A DNA stretch of 44,291 bases from an uncultured Bacteroidales bacterium (GTDB taxonomy: Bacteria > Bacteroidota > Bacteroidia > Bacteroidales > Paludibacteraceae), in assembly GCA_934716995.1 (NCBI GenBank), contig CAKUYO010000019.1:1-44291 (forward strand), given 5' to 3'. The translations under genes were made by a program, and so were the position numbers. The notes beneath the pieces were generated by a model. The model was not told the origin of the DNA, ran no database searches, and saw only the letters and a list, made by a program, of their open reading frames with translations. Every line of letters begins with the position of its first letter. Positions within the stretch are counted from its first letter, which is position 1. Below are positions 23,844-31,261 of the stretch, piece after piece.

Positions 23844-25412
23844 GCACGCCACTTTCTCGAGCCACTTGACCATACCGAGCATAACGCCCATCGAAACAAG
23901 GCATACGCCCAGGAACACAGCCCAGCAGTATTCGATAGGCCAAGCGTTGTACATCACCGGACCTACCCAGATCATCAGGTTGCCGAGAGCAGTAGCCCCC
24001 AACCAGAGTCCCTGGCACAGACCTACCATGTGGCGCGGAGCCACCTTGCTGACGAAGGACAGACCGAGCGGCGAGATAAACAACTCTGCCACCGTGAGGA
24101 AGAAATAGGTCACCACCAGCACCCACGGACCGGCTTTGGTCAGCCCCGCAGCCGCCATCTGCTCTGCGTCCATTGCACGGAAATCCGTACCCGAAGGATA
24201 GCCCTTAACTGCCGAGAATACAGTCAGAAACAGGTAGGCACACGCCGCGATACCCATACCGATAGCGATCTTGCGCGGAGTAGAAATCCCCTTGCCTTTG
24301 CGTGCCAGCGAACCGAAGATCCACATGATAACCGGAGTCAGCACGATCACAAAGAACGGATTGAGAGCCTGCCATATCTCGGGTGCAATAGACTGCGTTA
24401 CCACAAAGTCGCGTGCAAAAACCGACAGCGACTGCCCGTTCTGGTGGAAACTGAACCAGAAGAAAATAGCCACACCGAGTACGGCAAACAGAGCATACAT
24501 ACGCTGTTTAATCTCCTGTGCCATAGCGGCTTTCTCGGCTGTGGAATACGTAACCGCATTATTGGTTTCTTTCTTCGCGGGTTGCGGGAACATCTTTTTG
24601 GTACAAAGGAAAATAACGAGCGAAAGCAACATAGCCGCCACCGAAGCGATGAACGAATAGTGGATACCCGTATTGAACACATTGATGTAATCCTGACAGA
24701 AAGCCGCGTTGTCCACAAACTGATAGCCGCTTGCCATCACCTGCTGCATAGTCTCGGTGAACTTGGTGGTAACCACACCGTCAGCCAGGTATTGGTGGCA
24801 GAGTGCGGGCATATCCGCATTGTAAACGAGGTCGTGCGCCTTGAGCCACCACTGGCGGAGCAGCGGAGCCACGAACGGCGCAATCAGACCGCCGATATTG
24901 ATGAACACATAGAAGATCTGGAAACCCGAATCGCGCTTGTCTTTTGCCTGCGCCAGTGCCTCGGGACCCTTCTTAGCCGCCTCGGTCTCGAATTCGTCGT
25001 ACATCTTGCCGACGATAGCCTGCAGGTTGCCTTTGAATAGTCCGTTACCGAAAGCGATCAGCAGCAATGCCACACAGGTGAAGACCAAGATACCCCACCA
25101 CATAGCGTCGCCGTCGGTCTGACTGAACACCGGCACGGACAAGGCTACATAACCTAATGCCATGATGATCAAGCCCCACTGAATGGTCTTGTTGTAGTTT
25201 TGCGTCTTGTCGGCAATCAAACCGCCGACGAGGCTCAGCACGTAGATACCGCAATAGAACACAGAGTAGATCACACCTGCCGTGGCATCCGACAGACCGA
25301 ACTTGGACACCAGAAACAGCAGCAGCACCGCATTCATGATGTAGTAACCGAAACGCTCGCCCATATTCGCAAGGGCGGCAGGTATCAAACCTTTAGGGTG
25401 ATTTTTGAACAT
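23841..25412 (-). CDS. Proton-dependent oligopeptide transporter (POT/PTR family)
   Basis: The 523-residue protein starts HPKGLIPAALANMGERFGYY, with the ERFGYY signature near 19-24 that marks POT carriers. It shows about 14 membrane segments and has LVGGLIADKT in the first cytoplasmic loop region. It imports di- and tripeptides with protons through the inner membrane. The family is common in Bacteroidetes living on peptides. No promoter of consensus form is seen immediately upstream. Confidence 0.93.
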   Translation of the reverse strand: MFKNHPKGLIPAALANMGERFGYYIMNAVLLLFLVSKFGLSDATAGVIYSVFYCGIYVLSLVGGLIADKTQNYNKTIQWGLIIMALGYVALSVPVFSQTDGDAMWWGILVFTCVALLLIAFGNGLFKGNLQAIVGKMYDEFETEAAKKGPEALAQAKDKRDSGFQIFYVFINIGGLIAPFVAPLLRQWWLKAHDLVYNADMPALCHQYLADGVVTTKFTETMQQVMASGYQFVDNAAFCQDYINVFNTGIHYSFIASVAAMLLSLVIFLCTKKMFPQPAKKETNNAVTYSTAEKAAMAQEIKQRMYALFAVLGVAIFFWFSFHQNGQSLSVFARDFVVTQSIAPEIWQALNPFFVIVLTPVIMWIFGSLARKGKGISTPRKIAIGMGIAACAYLFLTVFSAVKGYPSGTDFRAMDAEQMAAAGLTKAGPWVLVVTYFFLTVAELFISPLGLSFVSKVAPRHMVGLCQGLWLGATALGNLMIWVGPVMYNAWPIEYCWAVFLGVCLVSMGVMLGMVKWLEKVAC

Positions 25413-25570
25413 AAGGTATTTGTTTTAAGTGATTATTTTTCGTTGTATTTTGCAGGCGGTTTTGTTATAGGATCGTTATAGGTGAAGCGTAAGGCGGGTG
25501 TGCGGGAGCACACTGAGCGCCGTAGCGACAAGAAGCCCTGTGTGCTGAGTAGAACTCCTTAATACTTAGA

Positions 25571-25612
25571 AAGCCTATCCACCTTATATCCTCCTTATAT
25601 CCACCTTACTTT
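25571..25612. repeat. TAAGGAGGATA / GGATAGGCTT repeat, copy 2
   Basis: AAGCCTATCCACCTTATATC and further CCTCCTTATATCC units, the inverse of the family at 7609-7656. The rest of 25413-25570 holds a GTGTGC..GCACAC hairpin near 25498-25512 and no gene. Confidence 0.6.
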
Positions 25613-25750
25613 TCAATGATGAATGAAGAATTAGGAATTATATGCTTTTGCATTACTCATTTTCCCTGTGGTTTCCCTGCTTTTTCCATGAGGATAGCGG
25701 GAACATTCATAATTCATAATTCATAATTCATAATTCATAATTCATAATTC
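25613..25750. repeat. AATTCATAATTC family, copy 2, reaching into ilvE
   Basis: A GAATGAAGAATTAGGAATTA unit near 25621-25640 is followed, after a short unique stretch, by six TAATTCA units (25705-25749). The units run into the ilvE frame and provide its last four residues (NYEL) and stop (25735-25737). Confidence 0.75.
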
Positions 25751-26742
25751 CATCCGTGTGTGTCTTCGGCGCGTCCGAACTGGATATCCTGCAAGGCGTG
25801 GTACAAACGGCAGCACACCTCGCCGGGGGCAAGACCATATTCATATACGCGCGAGAGGTCGGGGTCGATAATCCGCGAGATAGGCGAAATAGCCGCCCCC
25901 GTGCCGCAAGACGCCGCCTCCTGCATCTCCGCGAGTTCCTCCACGGGTATCTGCCGTTCCTCGCAGCGGATACCCAGATCGTTGCAGAGCGTCATCAGGC
26001 TGCGGTTGGTGATACTGGGCAGGATACTGTCGCTCTTGGGCGTGATGTACACCCCGTCTCTGACACCAAAGAAGTTCGCCCCGCCGCACTCATCTATATA
26101 TTTGTGCTCCCGCGAATCCAGGAACAGCACGCCGTAGCCCTGCTCATGCGCCGGTTCGGTGGCACGGAAAGACGAGGCGTAGTTGCCCCCCACTTTGTAC
26201 CGCCCCGTGCCGAAGGGTGCCGCCCTGTCCACACGGCGGTTGATGATAAACGGCGTTGTGCCGAACCCGCTCGGGAAATAGGGACCGATAGGCGTGGCAA
26301 GGCACATAAACTCAAACTCGTGCGCAGGCGATACCCCCACTTTGGGAGTCGTCCCTATCAGTATCGGGCGGATATAGAGCGTCGCGCCCGTACCATACGG
26401 CGGCATATAGTCGATATTCTCCGCCACGCACATCTGCACCGCCTCCATAAACTTATCCTCGGGCAACGGCGCGATATACATCGACTTTGCAGACTCCTGC
26501 ATGCGGCGGGCATTCTCCTGCGGGCGGAAAATTCGCACCCGCCCGTCCACTCCGCGAAAGGCTTTCAGCCCCTCGAACGCCTCTTGCGCATACTGCAACG
26601 CCGTGGCTGCCGCATGGATGGAGATACGGAAATCGCCCGTTGCATACACCTCACCCCATTGCCCGTTCCGATACGAGCAACGCACCATCTTCGCACACTC
26701 GGTGTACGAGAAAGTCAGGTGTTTCCAATCTATTTGTTTCAT
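25735..26742 (-). CDS. ilvE: Branched-chain amino acid aminotransferase
   Basis: The 335-residue PLP enzyme transaminates Val, Leu and Ile with 2-oxoglutarate. The Schiff-base lysine is Lys183 in GRYKVGGNYA. EAFEGLKAFRG at 54-64 and SCGTGAAISPI near the C-terminus are typical of fold-type IV BCATs. The C-terminal HGWNYEL differs from the usual W-x-V-x end because the last codons and stop come from an AATTCATAA repeat. It follows the wbqC-like gene by 56 nt, a gap made almost wholly of a half palindromic element. Confidence 0.94.
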   Translation of the reverse strand: MKQIDWKHLTFSYTECAKMVRCSYRNGQWGEVYATGDFRISIHAAATALQYAQEAFEGLKAFRGVDGRVRIFRPQENARRMQESAKSMYIAPLPEDKFMEAVQMCVAENIDYMPPYGTGATLYIRPILIGTTPKVGVSPAHEFEFMCLATPIGPYFPSGFGTTPFIINRRVDRAAPFGTGRYKVGGNYASSFRATEPAHEQGYGVLFLDSREHKYIDECGGANFFGVRDGVYITPKSDSILPSITNRSLMTLCNDLGIRCEERQIPVEELAEMQEAASCGTGAAISPISRIIDPDLSRVYEYGLAPGEVCCRLYHALQDIQFGRAEDTHGWNYEL

Positions 26743-26750
26743 TATCTTTT

Positions 26751-26793
26751 CGACCTCCCCCCACCCCCAAAAAAGAGGGGCTCGACGGATTCT
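26751..26793. repeat. Palindromic GGGGTTGGGGAGGTC element, half copy in ilvE leader
   Basis: CGACCTCCCCCCACCCCC, an A run, GAGGGGCT and CGACGGATTCT match the left half and loop of the full element at 27411-27492. It fills the gap between wbqC-like stop and ilvE start. Confidence 0.75.
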
Positions 26794-26798
26794 AATTA

Positions 26799-27518
26799 CT
26801 ACTTATTTTTACCATTCTTTTCCTCCCCTACTCTGCAAGCCCCCTCTTTCACAGGGTTCCCACAAGCAATGCGCAGTGGGATGTTCTCGAGGGGGTTGGG
26901 GGAGTTAAACAACTCGTCCAAAATGCTTCGTCCGCTGCCGAAACAGGGTTCCAGATTCCGCCCCATCCAGTCGGTGGTCGGCTGCAGCGTATAGCCCGCA
27001 AGTGGCGTCATACTGCGGTTGAGCAGTTGCATAATCACCTCGTGCAAACTGTTGTTCAAATCCACCAGATATTTTGTCTCCCGCTCATAGAACGGGCGGA
27101 AATAGTCCTCGAAATAGTCGAAGTATGGTGTCCTACGGTAGGCACTCACGAGCGAAATCCAGTGTTGGTGCTGCCAGCGGGTTTGGTAACAGATTTCCAC
27201 ATCGCGGGTCAGTTGCTTGTGCTCCGATTTCTTCACCGGCACGCTCAGCGTCAGCGGTCCGTCGGGCGTGGTGATAGTGCAGCGGTTGCGGCAGGTCTGT
27301 TTCGGAAAACTCTCCATCACCTCTATCCGCACCGCCTGCGGGGCTTGCAGATAAGCGCAGTACCAATCAACAGAGCCAAGGTAAGCAGTAGGGAGAATAA
27401 CCTGCCCACTCCCGACCTCCCCAACCCCTCCAAAGGAGGGGCTTACAGAACATCCGTCAAGCCCCTCCTTTGGAGGGGTTGGGGAGGTCGGGGGTAGTAT
27501 GCTATTATTGCACTGCAT
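26799..27518 (-). CDS. WbqC-like family protein with repeat-derived ends
   Basis: ATG 27518 gives 239 residues; a TTG at 27527 is less likely. The core, VILPTAYLGSVDWYCAYL then FPKQTCRNRCTI, is the start of WbqC-like proteins (PF08889), which occur with glycan genes and in Bacteroidetes beside lepB and dapB; role unknown. The first 41 residues contain a palindromic element read in frame (residues 11-35). ILP appears both just before the insert (7-9) and just after it, so without the insert the start would read MQCNNSILPTAYLG, a normal beginning. The C-terminus after DELFN is encoded by a second element (26822-26904). It overlaps lepB by 14 nt. Confidence 0.82.
   Translation of the reverse strand: MQCNNSILPPTSPTPPKEGLDGCSVSPSFGGVGEVGSGQVILPTAYLGSVDWYCAYLQAPQAVRIEVMESFPKQTCRNRCTITTPDGPLTLSVPVKKSEHKQLTRDVEICYQTRWQHQHWISLVSAYRRTPYFDYFEDYFRPFYERETKYLVDLNNSLHEVIMQLLNRSMTPLAGYTLQPTTDWMGRNLEPCFGSGRSILDELFNSPNPLENIPLRIACGNPVKEGACRVGEEKNGKNK
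26822..26904. repeat. Palindromic element, variant copy inside the wbqC-like 3' end
   Basis: CCTCCCCTACTCTGCAAG, CCCCCTCTTTCACAGGG, an internal unit near TGCGCAGTGGGATG, and GAGGGGGTTGGGGGAG. The outer arms are those of the family; the middle differs. It is in frame in the wbqC-like gene and encodes about 27 of its last residues. Confidence 0.7.
27411..27492. repeat. Full palindromic element inside the wbqC-like 5' end
   Basis: Two perfect 34-bp arms (27411-27444 and 27459-27492) enclose a 14-nt loop. Codons from 27488 down to 27414 (25 codons) are read in frame as TSPTPPKEG...SPSFGGVGEV. Confidence 0.92.
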
Positions 27519-28875
27519 TCTTTCCAATCCTGCTCCAGCGGATATGCCCTTTGAACCACGGTTTGTCTTTCTCCACCGACAACCAGATGAATACCGGCCG
27601 TCCGACGATATGGTCTTCCGGCACGAAGCCCCAGTAGCGGCTGTCCGCCGAGTTGTGGCGGTTGTCGCCCATCATCCAGTAGTAGTCCATATCGAATGTA
27701 TAGTCCTCGCCCACGTGCATCGGTTTGAACTCGTAGGCATCGGCAATACGTTTGTAGAGCCAATAATTGTCCTCGGTGATCCGCAGCGTCTCGCCCTTGC
27801 GCGGGATATAGATCGGACCATAGTTGTCGCGCGTCCACGTGGTATGCCCCAGCGGATAGACATCGCCGCCCTGCTGCTCGGGTTCGAGAGTAACAGAGAT
27901 GATATGCGGGTTCTTTGCCAACTCGTCGCGCATCGTCTCCGTGAGCGGGAAATGATATACCCCCGGTTCCAAGCGCCGGCGGTCGTCTTTGTTGATACCC
28001 ATCTTCTCCAGATAGGTGTCGGTCAGGATATGCCCGTCGGTCTGCACGAAATAGTTCAACTGCACGCCATCGCGGTGCGGTTCGGCTTCGCCGTTGATAT
28101 ACACCACGTTATCTATAATCTGCAGCGTATCGCCCGGCGTACCTACACAGCGTTTCACATAGTTCTCCCGCCTGTCCACAGGGCGCACCGTCAGTTCGCC
28201 GAAGATGTCTTTGCGGCTTTCCACCACCTGTTTGCCGTAGTAGTGGCACAATGTGTAGTAGTCGGGGTTTTGCATTCGGGTGCAGACGGTATCGCCCGCA
28301 GGGAAATTGAATACCACGATATCGCCTTTCTCGGGGGTGTCCCATCCTGCAAGACGCTTGTAACCCCAATGCGGCTTGTCGATATAACTCTTGCCGCCGC
28401 CCAGCCATTGCGGGAACGTATGCTGCACCAGCGGCATCGAGAGCGGCGTATTCGGCACACGCGCACCGTAACTCATCTTGCTCACATAGAGAAAATCGCC
28501 CACGCGCAGACTCTTCTCCAACGAAGAAGACGGGATCTGGTAGTTCTGGAAAATATAGAGGTTGATGAAATACACCGCAATGAGTGCAAACAGGATAGCG
28601 TCCACCCACGAGCAGACCATGTACAGCACTTTGTTCGCTTTCGGGTTCTCGGGTTCGCCTTTTGCCGCAGGCTTGTAGCGTTTCCACCAACTCCAGTTGA
28701 TATACCGGGTGGTAAAAGCGTCAAAGATAACAGGCAGCAGCGCCAGCCAACCGAGACTTGCCCAGTCGCCCCACGCCACCCACAGCACAAAAGCGACATA
28801 TATCGCACTCCACACGCCGGCAGCAATCCACCCGCGGCGCGCTACGTTTTGTATTCTTTCCTGAAAACTTTTCAT
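27505..28875 (-). CDS. lepB: Signal peptidase I
   Basis: The 456-residue membrane protease removes Sec signal peptides on the outer face of the inner membrane. Two or three N-terminal membrane segments (about 15-35, 38-54, 90-108) precede the catalytic serine in IPSSSLEKS (Ser118; the following residue is Leu where Met is usual) and the catalytic lysine in NYVKRCVGTPGD (Lys241). GDNRHNSADSRYWG lies near the C-terminus. The length fits the long Bacteroidetes form. It lies downstream of dapB and upstream of the wbqC-like gene. Confidence 0.95.
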   Translation of the reverse strand: MKSFQERIQNVARRGWIAAGVWSAIYVAFVLWVAWGDWASLGWLALLPVIFDAFTTRYINWSWWKRYKPAAKGEPENPKANKVLYMVCSWVDAILFALIAVYFINLYIFQNYQIPSSSLEKSLRVGDFLYVSKMSYGARVPNTPLSMPLVQHTFPQWLGGGKSYIDKPHWGYKRLAGWDTPEKGDIVVFNFPAGDTVCTRMQNPDYYTLCHYYGKQVVESRKDIFGELTVRPVDRRENYVKRCVGTPGDTLQIIDNVVYINGEAEPHRDGVQLNYFVQTDGHILTDTYLEKMGINKDDRRRLEPGVYHFPLTETMRDELAKNPHIISVTLEPEQQGGDVYPLGHTTWTRDNYGPIYIPRKGETLRITEDNYWLYKRIADAYEFKPMHVGEDYTFDMDYYWMMGDNRHNSADSRYWGFVPEDHIVGRPVFIWLSVEKDKPWFKGHIRWSRIGKNAVQ

Positions 28876-28885
28876 ATTAACTATT

Positions 28886-28935
28886 TAAGAACAAAACTTA
28901 CAAAACCTTTCTTGCGGTGCAACACGCACCGCGCT
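28886..28935. repeat. Purine-rich tail plus GCGG-hairpin repeat, copy 3
   Basis: AAGAACAAAACTTACAAAACC is followed by CTTGCGGTGC..GCACCGC, a 7-bp hairpin. Related to 10376-10436 and to 14271-14306. It is the main content of the lepB-dapB gap. Confidence 0.6.
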
Positions 28936-28992
28936 CCGGAAACAAATACGTAAAAAAATACACCAAATATATCCAAATAAATAATAGGTATC

Positions 28993-29736
28993 TTATTCAT
29001 TAACACACAGCACTTCGTCAAACGTATGATACCCCTTTTTGCCGATGATCCATTCGGCTGCCAAGACCGCACCGAGGGCAAAGCCCTTGCGCGACTTTGC
29101 CGAGTGGCTGATACTAATCGAATCCACATCACTATCCCACGTAACAGTATGTATGCCGGGTACCTCCCCCTCACGGATAGAGGTAATGGGAACTTCAACC
29201 TCCCCTACCCCTCCAGAGGAGGGGTTCGACAGACACTCCGGAAGCCCCCTCTTTGAGGGGGTTGGGGGAGTCTTTATCTGTTCCGCCAATGTTTTTGCCG
29301 TGCCGCTCGGGGCGTCCAATTTGTGCACGTGATGCACCTCGGTGATACTCGGCGTGTATTCGGGATAACGTTGTATTATCTTTGCCAACTGCTTATTGAG
29401 GGCAAACAATATATTCACCCCTATGCTGTAGTTGCTCGACCACACCAAGGCATTGGTAATTAGGAATGAAGAATTATGAATTACGAATTGTTCCACATTC
29501 CACCCCGTGGTGCCGCAAACTACGGGTTTGCCTTTGCTCCACGCACGGCGGATGTTCTCCTCCGCCGTGGCGGGAGTGGTAAACTCGACAGCGACGTCCG
29601 CTGTAGCAAACGCCTCCGAATCAAAGTCCTGCAAATTATTGCGGTCGATGATACACACCACCTCGTGTCCGCGTTCCCGCGCCACCTCTTCGATGATATG
29701 CCCCATCTTGCCGTATCCTATCAGTGCTATTTTCAT
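28993..29736 (-). CDS. dapB: 4-hydroxy-tetrahydrodipicolinate reductase with two repeat-derived loops
   Basis: The 247-residue enzyme reduces HTPA with NAD(P)H in lysine and peptidoglycan precursor synthesis. Nucleotide loop IGYGKMG is at 6-12, the catalytic EVHHVHKLDAPSGTA at 133-147 (His135, Lys139) and GEVPGIHTV near 190-198. Two loops are unusual. Residues about 82-95 (QFVIHNSSFLITNA) are encoded by an AATTCATAATTC-type repeat, and residues 156-180 (TPPTPSKRG...SGGVGEV) by a 75-nt palindromic element. Both sit at places where family members vary, so the enzyme is probably active. Confidence 0.93.
   Translation of the reverse strand: MKIALIGYGKMGHIIEEVARERGHEVVCIIDRNNLQDFDSEAFATADVAVEFTTPATAEENIRRAWSKGKPVVCGTTGWNVEQFVIHNSSFLITNALVWSSNYSIGVNILFALNKQLAKIIQRYPEYTPSITEVHHVHKLDAPSGTAKTLAEQIKTPPTPSKRGLPECLSNPSSGGVGEVEVPITSIREGEVPGIHTVTWDSDVDSISISHSAKSRKGFALGAVLAAEWIIGKKGYHTFDEVLCVNE
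29197..29271. repeat. Palindromic element inside dapB, 75 nt
   Basis: ACCTCCCCTACCCCTCC..GGAGGGGTTC and GAAGCCCCCTCT..GAGGGGGTTGGGGGAGT form the two arms. It is read as 25 codons in the same orientation and frame as the copy in the wbqC-like gene. Confidence 0.9.
29456..29495. repeat. AATTCATAATTC family copy inside dapB
   Basis: AATTAGGAATGAAGAATTAT and GAATTACGAATT match the intergenic copies at 23810 and 25621. Here they are coding. Confidence 0.8.
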
Positions 29737-29797
29737 TATCCTTCCGGTGCTGATTTATACTTTGCGTGTCCCGAAATCGGAACACTCCAAATCCGTG

Positions 29798-29829
29798 CAA
29801 AGTTACTGCTTTTTTCTGATATGTGCAAT
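29798..29829 (-). promoter_or_regulatory. Promoter of dapB-lepB-wbqC-ilvE run
   Basis: On the minus strand ATTG (29829-29826), 20 nt and TAACTTTG (29805-29798), 62 nt before ATG 29736. The rest of 29830-30000 is A/T-rich with no gene. Confidence 0.65.
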
Positions 29830-30005
29830 AGAGCACCTTTTTTGCCAATTCAACCCCAAGAAATTGCACCCCAAAGCAAAGCCCCAAACACCCACCCTAC
29901 GAATCATTTAGCCTCCGCTCTCGCATATATCGCCCTACCACTACCCTACCACTCTTTTCTTTTATTGACAGAAAATATATATATTATATAGCATTTTTAT
30001 ACACA

Positions 30006-30047
30006 GATACAGACTGCCTTCATGAATCAGGCAGTCTGTATCTTTTT
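30006..30047 (-). terminator. Terminator beyond the five-gene exported-protein operon
   Basis: Arms GATACAGACTGCCT (30006-30019) and AGGCAGTCTGTATC (30029-30042) form a perfect 14-bp stem. The T run (30043-30047) is on the plus side, so strand use is uncertain; by position it ends the minus-strand operon. Confidence 0.65.
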
Positions 30048-30099
30048 CGGATAATTTCTATCCTAACTATTTTTTGATTTATTTTCCGGCTTCTCCTGA

Positions 30100-30567
30100 C
30101 TACTCCGGTTTTCTGCCAAGGAAGATGAATACCTGCCGGGTGCCATCGGCAGAGCGGAAGTTGGTCAGTTGCTCCAATGCCTGCACATAGCCCATCGAAT
30201 GTTCGCGGATAGACTCGATTATCTCGGTGGTGGTCTGTCCCGCAGCAGCATCCTCGGTGGTGCGGATGATCAGGTCGTCGGTAATGGACGAGCCGTTCAG
30301 GAAACGGCTTGCCTGCGACATGGCTTTGACCGATGCCACACGGTTCATTGCGCTCTCGTTGCCTCCGTATTTGACGGGATCAAGCGACAGGACGGACATC
30401 AGATAGGTGCTGTCGTAGTCCTGCACGATACGCACCCCCTCGAAGGGGGCATTGTTGTACATACGGACAAGGAAGCGTGTAAAAGACGTACGCTCCGTGT
30501 TGTAGCCCTGTGCCAGACAGGGCAGTGCCAGCAAAAGGGCGAACAAGAGATTACTTAGTCTTTTCAT
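30100..30567 (-). CDS. Small exported protein of unknown function
   Basis: ATG 30567 gives 155 residues and overlaps the end of the upstream gene by 17 nt. A signal peptide is clear (KR, hydrophobic run, cleavage near CLA-QGYN at 20). The mature part is helical and polar (DDLIIRTTEDAAAGQTTTEI) and ends with RQVFIFLGRKPE. No family recognised. It is the last gene of the five-gene run. Confidence 0.75.
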   Translation of the reverse strand: MKRLSNLLFALLLALPCLAQGYNTERTSFTRFLVRMYNNAPFEGVRIVQDYDSTYLMSVLSLDPVKYGGNESAMNRVASVKAMSQASRFLNGSSITDDLIIRTTEDAAAGQTTTEIIESIREHSMGYVQALEQLTNFRSADGTRQVFIFLGRKPE

Positions 30568-31255
30568 AGTCGGTTTCCATACGTCGTAAATACTCATAAT
30601 CTTCCCATACACGATGATAGATGGCTTTTTGTTTGCACACTGCGCTATAACAAAAAATGATAATCACAAATAGACTTAGTACGAGAATACATAATGTTGA
30701 AATGCGAAAGAGATATTTTTCTTTGAACCAACAGGCAAAAGTTTCAATATGATAATAATACTTGTATATCACAAACATCAATGCGATTAAGGGAATAACC
30801 ATATTTCGCATCATGGCTATTTGTCCTTCCAATGTCCGGATAGTGTTTCCATGCTGTTTCACATCAACTACATAATAATAGGCTTCATTGTACTTGTCAA
30901 GAAGTTGATTATTAGTCACAATGTTACTATTTAATTGCAAGACATTAGCAACGCCCACTAGTTGTTTCAACATATATACATTTTCATTTTGAAGAAGTTC
31001 ATTCAAACTTTCTCTAATATGCTTAGGATTATTTCTCAAACAGGACAGATTATTCCACACACATTCCGAAAGACTATGCAAAACTAAACCTGCCGGGTAT
31101 GCTAAAAGAACAATAAGCGAGACTGATATTTTGTTTTCCAAGGGTATATCCAACAGATATAGAATTTCACCTACGAACAATATGCCAGGAAGCAACATAG
31201 CCAACAGGTCGTACAAGGTTAGCCTTGAATAAGTATGTCTTATGATTCCGTCCAT
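30551..31255 (-). CDS. Membrane protein of unknown function
   Basis: The 234-residue protein has four hydrophobic segments (about 14-35, 43-62, 150-165, 182-205), with a soluble helical stretch between the second and third. The start, LTLYDLLAMLLPGIL, resembles a type of small membrane protein often found in accessory genes. It lies 6 nt after the 552-residue gene's stop and overlaps the next gene. Base composition here and in the next gene upstream is more A/T-rich than the surroundings. Confidence 0.75.
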   Translation of the reverse strand: MDGIIRHTYSRLTLYDLLAMLLPGILFVGEILYLLDIPLENKISVSLIVLLAYPAGLVLHSLSECVWNNLSCLRNNPKHIRESLNELLQNENVYMLKQLVGVANVLQLNSNIVTNNQLLDKYNEAYYYVVDVKQHGNTIRTLEGQIAMMRNMVIPLIALMFVIYKYYYHIETFACWFKEKYLFRISTLCILVLSLFVIIIFCYSAVCKQKAIYHRVWEDYEYLRRMETDYEKTK

Positions 31256-31261
31256 ATAGCA

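Noticed and set aside
25413..25570. Possible small structured RNA (GTGTGC..GCACAC and following stem-like stretch)
   Set aside because: Only one short hairpin is convincing and no promoter or terminator frames it.
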